A stretch of 64,000 bases of DNA from Ashinkailepas kermadecensis (lineage: Eukaryota; Arthropoda; Thecostraca; Neolepadidae). This document shows positions 1 to 10,359 of this stretch, piece by piece; the stretch's first letter is position 1; every line of letters starts with the position of its first letter. Location of the stretch: contig JAOTOM010005157.1 of the NCBI GenBank assembly GCA_034440615.1, positions 975,501-1,039,500 of the forward strand. Direction: 5' to 3'. Under the pieces are notes generated by a model. It saw nothing but the letters and a program-made list of their open reading frames with translations. It was not told the DNA's origin and ran no database searches. The position numbers and the translations under genes are program-made.

Positions 1-233
1 CAACCTTCGAACAGTGTCATACGTTGATGGTAATACGTGTTCTGTCGTCTCCAGTATGTCCTACTTGAAGTCCTGCGGTAGACATTACCTCTCTAGAATA
101 ATTACAGCTGGATTGGCCCGCCAGTGTAATTTGATTAGATTGTGTCAGATGACAACAAACAACCGTTTCAGGCGGTAAAAGCAGCACCTGCGATCGAGGT
201 TGTGATGCCATTATACTTTGACATGGCATCGTA

Positions 234-310
234 TGGGCGCTGCATGAACGACGCAGTCGATGCGCCCTTAAACCCCAATAACCAACCAACCAACCAACCA
301 ACCAACCAAC
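234..310 (+). mobile_element. Ultra-short retroposon, hairpin plus CCAA tail
   Basis: A 77-bp insertion flanked by a perfect 12-bp duplication (CATGGCATCGTA at 222-233 and 311-322). It starts TGGGCGC, has a complementary GCGCCC about 20 bases later, then TTAAACCCCAATAA and an (ACCA)n tail. The same layout recurs at 383, 7661 and 10293 and matches the 3' end of the LINE at 25529-26037. Direct repeats plus a tail are the marks of target-primed reverse transcription. Confidence 0.75.
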
Positions 311-382
311 CATGGCATCGTACCTGAAAACAGACATATGTGCACTTGATCTGTGATGACTTCACATGTAAGGATGTCTGGA

Positions 383-438
383 TGGGCGCTAAATGATCAC
401 AATTTTGGTCGACGCACTCTAAAACCCAAATAACTAAC
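383..438 (+). mobile_element. Ultra-short retroposon, second copy
   Basis: This segment also begins TGGGCGCTAAATGA and ends CTAAAACCCAAATAACTAAC, like the copy at 234. The hairpin arm is weaker here (GCACTC). A target duplication is not clear; flanks share only GATGT plus scattered bases, as expected for an older insertion. Confidence 0.55.
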
Positions 439-440
439 GA

Positions 441-1489
441 TGTATTTGGTAACTGACATCGATTTTATAACCACTTGATCTTATCTTTTCCAGTTATATA
501 ATAATATAATACACTATATACTATATACTATATAATCTTTTGCAGTCCTGAGCAGTCGTTATATTTGAATGAAATGAATATCAAAATGATCCAGAATCAC
601 CTAGTTGAGGTCATGCGGTAACAAAATGGCCCCTGGAACACCAGCCGCACCTGTATTGATATGTCGACATACATTGATCCGATTGTGGTCCATAACGGCA
701 AGCAACCGTTTGAGACGTTGAAAACGACTTTATGACGTCATTAGAACATGATCTAAGGTCATGCTCTATGATGGCAATTTTTTACACAACATACCTGGGT
801 GTTCATTTGAAGGTACTGAAAGTCTCAAGCTGTCGTCTCAATTGGTTTGGCTGTTATGGTAGATAAACCAAATGAGTGGGAACCCCCCCCCACACTCCCC
901 AGTGACTCGTGGGTTAACCCATCCCCCTTCGGTACGCCATTGGTAATTTGTAAATAATAATAATGCGAAAACTATCTCGTTTTGGCACGCGGTGGTTTAC
1001 GCGGTGGCTACATTAACAAACAGCAGGTCCTCAAATTTGACGGGTTAATGCCAAGATTGCCGCACTGCTGTAGACTCGAATTGCCGCACTGGGGAACTCG
1101 AATCATGCTGGCTGTCATTACAGAAGGCGAAGTCGCAGGCGACATTTATATGTAAAAACATTCTGGAAATTTATTGCCAATGTAGGCTTGAATTATTCGA
1201 ACTTGCACTGGGATCGGTCACCGTTCACAAATCACCTGCAAATCCTTCCGCGATTTGTCATTGGAGCGTCATCTCTAGCTTCGTGTACTATGCAAATGGT
1301 GATGTGACGTCATACAACGAAGGACATGAAGGACAGTTCCACAAAATCGAAGGTGGCTTGTCAGGGCATGCTGATCAGAACGCACAGAAACGAAATCATA
1401 AAAAAATCATCCGAGTTCTTGCTGGGGTGGCTTTATGAACCAGGGTCCTAGTGCTAAGCAGAGCTTGTTGCGTGGACCCTGGCCCCACC
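441..1489. other. No gene seen
   Basis: Stops are frequent in all frames and no conserved motif was seen. It includes a short AT-rich stretch (about 495-540) of repeated ACTATAT, and a C-run near 886. It is probably intergenic. Confidence 0.5.
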
Positions 1490-1725
1490 ACCCGATCCAT
1501 GAATTCCAGTTTCCAGCGGCATAATTTTGACCGAAAGTTTAACGTGCCGTCAATGCACCAACACGGCCGCCCGGTAGCTCGTCCCCGGCCTTATCGGACC
1601 GGCTGCCAGCTGACCCTCCCAGCCGGGGGCTAAATGAGAGCGCGTGAAGCGACTCGAACCCTGCATTGTCAGGACGGGGGAGACCAGTGCAGGCCAACGC
1701 TCTAACCAACTGAGCTACCGGGGCG
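1490..1725 (-). mobile_element. tRNA-derived SINE or tRNA-like relic
   Basis: On the minus strand the segment opens with a tRNA-like A box (TAGCTCAGTTGGTTAGAGC) and, about 45 bases on, a B box (GGGTTCGAGTCG). The anticodon arm is over-long and no acceptor stem closes, so it is not a working tRNA gene. The remaining sequence down to about 1490 may be the SINE body. No clear target duplication was found, so the left edge is approximate. Confidence 0.5.
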
Positions 1726-2984
1726 ACCGATCATCTTTAATTAATTTGAATTAATGTGTACAGATAAAACGATATCGTTGAGCAAAAGAGTACAAAGGAC
1801 GCACCATGTAAAATTATTGTTTTTTACTTGCCGACTATCGCAATCCCGTAGCTGTTCCTATGCAACACCAGCCACCTATATTTTAATGTCATGCAGTTCT
1901 TGCTGTGGGTGGGCGGGCGAGTGCAATGCCAGTTGGTAGTAAATCCAATATATCGTGCTTTTTCAAATTCATTGTTGTGCTTTATTATTCTTACTGGTTT
2001 CCTTGCTTATTAGTAAAGCTAGGTAGCTCAAAGTCGTGACCAAATAAGCGTTAAAACCACGGAAAGCCAGCTGAAGACTAAAGCGGAGCAGCAAACTATA
2101 GTAAGGTAGATCATGTATGTATATTGTTCTTATGGTAGATTATGGTGAAGCTTCGATACTGAATAATATACAGTTTGGATTTCTGCACCTGGGAGTGGAC
2201 CGTGGCATTGTGCAGCATTTTGCAGATTATTGCACACTGAAGAAGCATAATAGCCTCAATTTTGCTGTGTCCTTAGATTGAAGATGTAATGGTGAAGGGC
2301 ATTAACCAACACATTGTAATAAGTTTCGTAACCATGATGTTGGTTGTGAGTATATGCTAATACTGACAGAAAGTATTGATAACAGGTTCGTCTTCAATTC
2401 GTGTCTCGGAGTGAACGCAATTTCGAGAGAAGATGTGAATTGCCTGTAACTTTAATTCAACAACAAATAAAAAACAAACAAACATGATGGTACCAAATTA
2501 TATGCCAAACACCACGCATTGTAAGCCGGTCTTTTGACCGGGCTTCAGCGCATTTTGACCAACCGGGTCCATCCCGGTCTTGTTCATACTTCATAGAAGA
2601 CCGATTGGGGTCGAGCTTCGGTCTCAAAATGTTGTACATTGGCTACCTCTGCCACAAACCAACGCTGACACAAAGTGCCGACAAACTAACTGAATAAAAC
2701 GGTATGAGGCATGCAAAGTTCACATTTCAAGGATATTACTGCAACCTATCCCAAGTTAGCATGTTGCAAGAACCTTCTGCCTAAAATAATTCAAACCAAC
2801 GCGCGCCGCTGCGTTCCGCCGCGTTGCCAGCTCGGGCAACACCGGCCATGCACGAGCCGGTTGCCACAGTTGTGACGACCGGTGTTGTGAGTGCCATCTG
2901 TTGTTGGGCAAATTAACAAGCTGGAACCGAAAAAGGTGGCGCTAGTGAGTCAACCTAGCTTACGTCCAGTGGGCGTGTTCTTTG
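1726..2984. other. No gene seen
   Basis: Only short open frames without recognisable motifs. A GGTGAAGCTTCG segment near 2142 recurs near 5150 and points to a shared dispersed repeat. Otherwise unassigned. Confidence 0.45.
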
Positions 2985-3212
2985 GGCGTGCCACAGTACA
3001 TGGGCGTGTCCCGAGGGCGTGCCGTAGTACATGGGTGTGTACCGTGGACGTATCATATGGTACGTGCATGGACTTGTCCCAACGGCGTGTCATGGTGCAT
3101 GGGCGTGTCACAGTACATGGGCGTGTCTCGTGAGCGTTTCACAACACATGGGCGTGTCCGGAAAGCGTGCTACAGTACATGGGCGTGTCCCGAGAGCGTG
3201 CTACAGTACAAT
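2985..3212. repeat. 31-bp minisatellite, about 7 units
   Basis: Units run CATGGGCGTGTC, then a variable middle (CGAGRGCGTG), then a CTACAGTA-type end, with small indels. The units stay open in several frames, so the overlapping short open frames here are repeat artefacts. Confidence 0.8.
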
Positions 3213-4249
3213 AGGATGCTGGATAATTATCAGTGGCTGCTGTCTTGGGTACGAGCCAACCATGCAGCCTCCGTGCAGTAGGTACCTTGTGGTCAAATCT
3301 AGTCATTGGAGGGAACGAAGGGGTCGAGTGGCACCGAGTCCGCCGTCGACACACTGCAGCCGTCTGAACGCCATGTCATCGGCTGTCATGGCTGTGCGAT
3401 TGGTCGTGTCGCGCACTGTAGCTGCTCGTGCCGGGGCCTGATTTTCGACCGAACACACTCGCCTGGCTGCAGGAGGCACTACCAGTTTGAATATGCATGA
3501 TGGCAGCCATCCATCAACAAATGAAATGCGCCGCGGAGAGCGTGTCTGGTGGGTGCGGCCGCCCTGTGACCGGGCAGCGCGGCTCGTTGATGTGTTCCCA
3601 GTCCGCTGACACAGCCCGTCCGGTGTCGGAGCCGGCAACGCTCGCACATTCCCGGCGTCCGTGGGTGTCGCGACCCTTGTGACCCTTGTGACAGCGGGTG
3701 TCCGCGCCACCTCGCATCGGATCATGGTGGCTGCAAACATGTCCCCGCAACCCAGATCAGATGTTGGATCCCGAGGTCCATTGTTCTCTGTATTTACAGG
3801 GGAACATCTGAATGCGGGGTCATTTTATCGATACAATAATTATCATTTTAGTTCCTTAGTAGCTTTTTAATTCCCGTCGTGATATGTTCCATCCTACCTG
3901 CTGTTTACATGGATAATTCGCCAAAAAAAGTAAATAATTGTTACATCTTGCCAAGTATTTGTTGTTCTCGAGATGCACTATGTGTAGCTGTGATACAGGC
4001 CCCATGGCACGTGCGATTACTTTGTCTCATAGCTTCCCGCACGAATCAGTCACTCACACTCGGGATGGAAGCGGGGTCCAGCTGAGAACATATCGCAAAA
4101 AGGCATCGCTGGTTATAATTGCTGGATAATGAGCGGCCTAATTTGAAACGGTCCCCGCCAAGAAATATATTACCTGAGTATGGAGAAAGGCATCCACAAC
4201 TTCCGCAATTCCCATCAGCCACCAGTCCACTGTCCCACCTCGGTTCTAC
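3213..4249. other. No gene seen
   Basis: A GC-rich part (3280-3720) has overlapping open frames on both strands, as expected from base composition. No domain was recognised and no splice-bounded exon is convincing. Confidence 0.4.
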
Positions 4250-4625
4250 GTTCTGTCTGTGCCGGTCATATGTTCTGTCTGTGCTGATCATGTGTTCCGT
4301 CTGTGCCATTCCTGGGTTCTGTCTGTTCCGGCCTTATATTCCGTCACTGCCACCCTATGTTCCGTTACTGCTGTCCCATATACTGTCTGTACCTATGTTA
4401 TGTCTGTGCCAGTCCTATGTCTGTCTGTGCCAGTCTTCCATGTTCTGTCGTTGCCAGTCCTATATTCCGTCATTGCCGCCCTATGTTCCGTTACTGCCGT
4501 CCTATGTTCCGTCTGTGCCGGTTCTGTGTTCCATCTGTTCCGGTCCTGTGTTCCGTCTGTGCCGGTCCTGTGTTCCGTCTGTGCCGGTCCTGTGCTCTGT
4601 CTGCGCCGGTCCTGTTTTCCCCGCC
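4250..4625. repeat. 22-24 bp minisatellite (TCTGTGCCGGTCCT)
   Basis: About 16 degenerate units of GTTCCGTCTGTGCCGGTCCT with variants in length. The last four units are nearly identical, which suggests recent growth at the right end. Overlapping long open frames on both strands are low-complexity translations, not genes. Confidence 0.8.
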
Positions 4626-4972
4626 ACTGCCGCACTGTTCCGACAGGAGCACCTCACCTTTGTTGGGGGAGTGGACCCATCCTTCCTCACCGGGTCCCCG
4701 ATGGATCCAGGAATTACCCAGGATCTTGAAACGTCAGAAGTCTTAGGCATGCCACGAACCCATCACTATTGCACATTGTGTTCTTAGCCACCTCTGGACC
4801 TGGCAGTTTTTAAATTGGTTGCTGAAGACATGGGCATGTCTGGCTGACTTTGGTGGGCCCAAGTGACCGGTGTCACTTTTGTGAAATTGATGGGAGCCAC
4901 ATTATCTTCTTTGTTCAGGGCCAAAGTTGACTTGAAAACCATTTTTGGTATGTAGTGATGCCCAATGGTGAA

Positions 4973-5141
4973 AGGGACGAGTAGTCTAGGGGTGAGTTGC
5001 CCGTCTCACAATCGAAAGATTGTGGGTTCGAGTCTCACCTGTCGCTACTCTTCGCCCGCGACCAATCGGCGTGAAAGATTGGCGACGCTACATGACTCAA
5101 CGGTCGACGTGTCGTAAAACCAATAACCACCACCACCACCA
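4973..5141 (+). mobile_element. 169-bp tRNA-derived SINE with intact target duplication
   Basis: A perfect 12-bp duplication (CCCAATGGTGAA) lies at 4961-4972 and 5142-5153. Inside are a tRNA-like head with A box near 4983 and B box GGGTTCGAGTCTC near 5027, a body (GACCAATCGGCGTGAAAG), and a tail GTCGTAAAACCAATAA followed by (CCA)n. A copy with a different tRNA head but the same body lies at 23217-23385. The tail resembles the LINE end at 25529-26037, the likely source of its reverse transcriptase. Confidence 0.85.
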
Positions 5142-5153
5142 CCCAATGGTGAA

Positions 5154-5310
5154 GCTTCGGCCTGATTGGAGGACCGAATCAGTGGTTGAGGGGACCAGTG
5201 TATACGAAGTGTGTTTATACAAATTGTATATACAGCGTATGCACATAACCGAGGCCATACTGCAGACATCCATGAAGCCAGTCTTTAGGAGGCGTCCGTA
5301 GCATATCAGT
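5154..5310. repeat. Dispersed repeat shared with 58205-58315
   Basis: The phrase CCTGATTGG, GA/GC variation, then AATCA, TTGAGG and CCAGTG recurs in the same order near 58235. This marks an interspersed repeat of unknown class. The boundaries are approximate. Confidence 0.5.
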
Positions 5311-6739
5311 GGAGCAAGCTATTGATTACCATAGTGGAGCATACTTTAAAAAAAATGATGCCTCGATCTGTCCACCACTGCAGAACTCTGGTAGACAATA
5401 TGTATGTTGCAGCTTAGGCGTCGATGTTATTCATACTTTGGCTTTGAAAGCTATGTGAATACCAATAGCCTGTGAAGTCACGCGCCAAACTTCGGTTAAT
5501 GCTCCAAACTGATTAAAACACTTGATCTAGTGCAGCAGTCTACTGTTTGTCACATGGAAATGGTGAGCAACTATTTGGATATGTTGTGGATGCATATGAT
5601 GCCCTCCCGCTTTAAATCGAAGGTGGCAGGTAGCGCCGTGGAGCCCCCGACTACATTCAGTTATGCTCGTTTGTGGATATGCCTGCGTTCTTATTCAGCC
5701 ACAGCTCCAGACACTTACCAGGCGGAAAGGAATTTCACAGCCACAACAAGTCGAAGGAACGGAGCCGGGGGACGGCATCTGGGATCCCAGGGGAGGGGCG
5801 GCACCCCCTCCTTGGAGGCTATAGGCTACGGTCGCCGCAGCATTCCCCGCTTGGATCCGTGCCTGGTGCTCATGCTGTGCGCCGGAAAAATATGTGGGAC
5901 TTTTCGTTTTATTTGCCTTGTAATATTTAGCGCACCGGTAGGTACTTTGGTCCACCGAACAGGTGGATAAGGTGTTTTGGCGCGGCAGCAGCCCAACACA
6001 GCATAACAAGCCAGCTGTCATCACCAGCTGGACCACCGTGGCATCATCGACACACATCCATGTGATAGGTACTCCGCTCACCTAGCCATGGCGGCCTGGG
6101 GGTGCTCAGTGAGAAGTTGGCAGTGCTCAAAGTCAGGCTCTGGGCACTGGCAAGTTCTGGGCACGCTCAACAAGATACAAAGTTAGGCTTCTAGTGCGGC
6201 TGGCCTGCCAAACCTGCAGCTCGGTACGAGGGACAATTGCCGGCGGCGGGGTGGCGTCGTGTCGTGACGTGACGTGACGTCGTGACGCGTTAGTCAGTGG
6301 CCGCCGACCTAGCCTTTGTTTCGCCCATTGCCCGCCCGCTGGCATTGTGCTCTGCTGGCGGTACGGTAGTCATTTGCATGGGACAGTGCAACACACCGCT
6401 GTTGGCTGATTCACCTGCTGAGCAGGTGATTCACCTGCTCCCCTGCAGGCGTCGGCAATAGTTAACCAGATGCCAGGTGTGCTGGTGTCGTGTGGGCTGC
6501 CGGTGCCCCTTCGTTGTGGTGATTCTAGAACGCTAATTGGAAGCAGAGCCGCTCCTAATTTATCTCACCCAACCCTGGATGTATTCCATGCTTGAGTTGT
6601 GCCACTGTGGCCAGTCTGCCGCTCAACGCGTACCTTCGGAAGTGCACATTGTGTATCTCCTCTAGTCGTCTTATACCATCCTTCACTTGCCCTCGCTCCT
6701 CCCCACTTCACCCACTTGCCCTCACCTCTAACCCCATGA
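5311..6739. other. Unassigned; possible 5' region of the HES gene
   Basis: No exon recognised. Around 5760-5875 there is a GC-rich segment ending CTTGGATCCGTGCCTGG, like the termini of hAT-like relics. The HES start-codon exon should lie in or before this stretch, but I cannot point to it. Confidence 0.35.
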
Positions 6740-6945
6740 TGTGCTGTCAGATTGTGACCATGACTTGGTGTCGCGCTATACCAGGTCGTGACCATGTCAC
6801 TCTGCGTCAGGTCATGACCGTGACATGATGTCACTCTGTGTCGGGTTGTGACCATGGTACGATGTCACTCTGTGTCAAGTCATGACCGTGACATGATGTC
6901 ACTCTGTGTCGAGTTGTGACCATACCCTGACGTCATGCTCCGCAG
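6740..6945 (+). repeat. 34-bp array that ends in the HES splice acceptor
   Basis: About six units of GATGTCACTCTGTGTC, then GTTGTGACCAT or CATGACCGTGACAT. The final part unit, GACGTCATGCTCCGCAG, is the acceptor directly before the bHLH exon. Another unit contains TCTGCGTCAG, also acceptor-like. The array and the functional splice site are therefore one sequence family. Confidence 0.7.
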
Positions 6946-7136
6946 CTGATGAAGCCGCTGATGGAGCGGAAGCGTCGGGCGCGGATGAATCTCTGCATCG
7001 AGGAGATCCGGGACTTGATCTCTGGTCAGCTGAGTGTGGCCGGTCAGCGAGCGTCCCGGGACGATGACCTCGTCTCCAGGATGGACAAGGCAGAGGTGCT
7101 GGAGCTGGCCGTCAAGCACATACACAAACAGCTCGT
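6946..7136 (+). CDS. hes: HES family bHLH repressor, exon with bHLH domain (partial)
   Basis: The exon encodes a basic region KPLMERKRRARMN, with the proline that marks HES proteins, then helix 1 (CIEEIRDLI), a loop and helix 2 (MDKAEVLELAVKHI). HES proteins dimerise and bind E/N-box DNA in the nucleus and repress target genes through Groucho/TLE, often downstream of Notch. The exon opens after CTCCGCAG. It ends at CTCGT before GTGAGT (7137), leaving two bases of a codon; the last exon starts with the third base, so the phases agree. The loop (GQLSVAGQRASRDDDLVS) is longer than in typical HES proteins. The upstream start-codon exon was not found. The first codon here is CTG in frame; the ATG at 6949 is internal to the basic region. 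Confidence 0.85.
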
Positions 7137-7660
7137 GTGAGTTGGTGATCCGGAGAGCGGTGTCCTGTGCTGGTGCTGGTGCTGGTTGTGGTGCTGGTGC
7201 TGATTGTGGTGCTGGTGCTGATTGTGGTGCTGGTGCTGGTGGTGGTGATGAGTGGTGACGCTGCATGTAGTAGCAGTACTAATAATGGTGTTGGTGCAGT
7301 GCTTGTTGATGCCGAATGGTAGTTGAGATTGGAAGGGATATGGCTGGTGCATAGTATTATTTGTGCTATGTGGATGTTGGGCAATTTCTACCCATCATAG
7401 GATGAATAATTTGTGCGTGGCTCGCAAACGGCTATTCTGACATTGCGGCTAAACGAACGACGCCACTTTCCCTCTGCCTTGTCATGCCTTCTCCCTTTCC
7501 CTGCTCTGCATTGTCAATGCATTGTCTTCTTTCCCTGGCCTTGTCAACAGCTAATGTATTCTGATTCCTTGCCTACCCGTGTCTGTGCCCCAGCTATGAC
7601 CGTCGTCTGCCTGGCTAATCTCTTGTCCTGCAGTCTTCATTGCTATGCAGTCTGTCTGTG

Positions 7661-7717
7661 TGGGCGCTAAATGACCTACCATGGTCGATGTGCCCTAAAA
7701 CCCAAATCACTCACTCA
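7661..7717 (+). mobile_element. Ultra-short retroposon, third copy
   Basis: A 57-bp insertion starts TGGGCGCTAAATGACC and ends CCCTAAAACCCAAATCACTCACTCA. CTGTCTGT lies on both sides (7652-7659 and 7718-7725), a plausible 8-bp duplication but in a low-complexity context. Confidence 0.6.
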
Positions 7718-9255
7718 CTGTCTGTCCATTTGCATTGTCCTCCGTTGTTTCAAGTATTGCTTTATACATTCACTTGTCCTCTACTTTCACTGCTCTCTAA
7801 CTTCACCTGTTCTCCATCGTAGAGCTTCAGGGATTTGTGGTGAAGATAATGAACCGTGATAGCGGTAGGAAACGTGCTATTTTGTATTGGCCTTAGAGGA
7901 TCTGCGCATACAGGTATCGGGTCTCGTAGTCGGGGGGGGCTTCTTTCAAGAAAGTATTCAGCCTCACATTGTATAAACCCAGGGGTGCAGTGCTGCTGCA
8001 ATGCTGAGCGGGAGGGTCATAAGAATATTAAGGTTGTAAACGCAAATCAAATATAATTGAACTGAAAAATCGTGTGAGCTGAAATATTTCATGTCATGAG
8101 CCTTATTTTGTAGTTATTTAAATCGTCCATGAGGCAAGTTAACTTAACAGTGCTATTAGTTTCATCCTGAGTTCAGTTTACAACGAAATAATGTTGTACT
8201 GGTCAATGCAGAAGAACTCCTGAGCAGTAACGTTGCTGACATGATGATAGTTCTAACACGTATACATGTAGTTTGTCTTCGCTGGCGGACGTCATGTTAT
8301 GGATCTATTCTCCGCATTTAAAAGATAATTATCTTCTTACTGCTGTGAAGTTGTGCTCCAGCTGGGATCCCAGAACTTCTCGTGGCTTGAGTGCTAGTCC
8401 AGAGAAACGTCGACCGGATCGCGTATACTTTGTTCGGAAGAATTGCTGCTGGCTGGCCTCTATTAATATGACTTTCGAATGGCACAGGGCGGCAGCCGGG
8501 CGTTTGTCCGGCTGGCCGCGTAAATTCAGTGACTGCTCAGAGCAGTGTGACAGTCCACCCTCGTTGACAACTCCTCAGCGGCTCCTGAACGCTGGGGCCC
8601 CACACATCACTGACTGGCGGCCGTACCACATGACCCACACTCGGCGGAAGTCATAGGACCAGTCGGCCTGCCATTGGTACATAGACGCTGGCTCAGCAGC
8701 TTAGCGTGCCGTACAAGCGACTGCGATGTGGCGGGACAGCGGCTGTCAAGTTGGAACACATCAGCTACGACTCGGTTACCTAATTTGATTATAAAGATAC
8801 GGCTAGAAGCTAACTTCGTCACATTGCATGAACGGACTCAAAGCCTTCCATCCCCCCTCACGCCTGAGTTTGTGCCACAGGACTTGTTTGGGGTTGTGAT
8901 ATGCAGCTGAAGTTTTCAGTAGCCAACTTTTAGTTTAGTTTGCATTGACTTTGTGAAACCTAGCACATGATGAAACGTAGCACATGATCCCCTTGTCGAG
9001 GTCAGTAATGCGGATTTTGTGTGAACAACAAACTGAGAATGCGTCAGTAGCTGCTGTGATTGCGGACTATTTTTATCAAGTTTTTACACTCGCACTATCC
9101 AAAGCTCGTGCAAGTGTGCCCAAAGTACTGCAGCATTGTCTCTTGGTCGGATCATCTCGGTTCAAACCCGATCAAGCGCAGAAATTGCAATGCAATGTAT
9201 TGAGCATTTGGCATCACATGTGGCTCTACCATATAGATGTTTCCGCTAAATAGAG

Positions 9256-9390
9256 CATGTTACTGGACCATGCCAAATGGTCTGCCAAGCAGCATAGGCC
9301 AGATTGGACACAAGGTTACTGGACATGTTACTGGACCATGCCAAATGGTCCGCCAAGCAGCTTAGGCCAGATTGGACACAAGGTTATGCT
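9256..9390. repeat. 68-bp tandem duplication
   Basis: Two near-identical units beginning CATGTTACTGGACCATGCC. They differ at a few positions. No coding content is evident. Confidence 0.85.
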
Positions 9391-10085
9391 CATTTACCAG
9401 TTCACGTGGAGTCATCACGTGGTATCCGGCTTTGTTAGCGAATCATGAGATTGGTTGTGTGGTCTACGCCTCATCCCGCTATGTTGTGATAAGGAACATG
9501 GTGTGCAATATAGTGATCTCTAGGCGGATTCGTCTCGTGCCATACAAGGTCAAACCATGCAATAACAGGACACTGCTCCAAAATGTTTTATGTTCGAGCC
9601 TCGGAAGATGGTTTCTCGTCAAAAAGAGTTTGATTATCCCAAAATGGTGGGCCACATGGGCTGCAGAGCCCACTTGATGGCGGCTTGGTGCCGGTGTGTG
9701 CCTGTTAAGATCCTCCCGACTACTAGGCCAGTATTAGGCCATGCAGCCCAGTTGAGGTCGTGTCAGCTAGCGTCAGTACGCCTCGTGATGTGACAACCTC
9801 GTGACACGTCGTGATGTGATCTCCAGAAAAGATGTCTAGGTGCACGTGGTCCGCAGCAAAGGTTTAACCATGTAAGGGTAGGAATAGAAACACCCATTGA
9901 CTGGCGAGATGGTTCGACCTCTGACATTGCTAGCGATTTTCCAGGACTATCCGATGCAGTGATAACGCAATCTGTTGCGCACCCATTTTGCCATGTAACG
10001 GGGTGGCCACTGGATACACACCTGCTGATGGGTGGCCACTGGATACACACCTGCTGATGCTTCTAATGTGATGCGGCTTCATGCG

Positions 10086-10133
10086 CCCTCCCCTCCCCTC
10101 CCCTCCCCTCCCCTCCCCTCCCCTCCCCTCCCC
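10086..10133. repeat. (CCCCT)n microsatellite
   Basis: About nine perfect pentamer copies. Immediately upstream (about 9990-10065) a 29-bp phrase (GGTGGCCACTGGATACACAC) is also duplicated. Confidence 0.95.
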
Positions 10134-10292
10134 AGGAAGAACGGACTGCACGGACCGGACGCGTTCGTTTTTGACAGCCGCAAAAAACATCCAAAGGCTA
10201 TCCAATGATGAGGTTCCCTTCAGCCATAAATTGTTTGAAGTAGTATGAATAAAATAGGGACGCCCACTGGTAACTTGACTCACTGGTAAACT

Positions 10293-10359
10293 ATGGGCGC
10301 AACTATGGGCGCAAAATGACCAATGCAGTCGACGCGCCCTAAAGCACAAATCCACCACA
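10293..10359 (+). mobile_element. Ultra-short retroposon, fourth copy
   Basis: A 67-bp insertion between perfect 13-bp duplications (TCACTGGTAAACT at 10280-10292 and 10360-10372). It contains TGGGCGC twice, GACGCGCCCTAAAGC, and an A/C-rich tail. This copy gives the strongest evidence that such tiny units really insert. Confidence 0.75.

Noticed and set aside
1640..1725. A functional tRNA gene on the minus strand
   Set aside because: A and B boxes are present but the anticodon arm is too long and the acceptor stem does not close; better read as a SINE head or relic.
3303..3750. 145-codon minus-strand frame in GC-rich DNA
   Set aside because: No domain, Arg/Thr-rich composition and overlapping frames on both strands indicate a base-composition effect.
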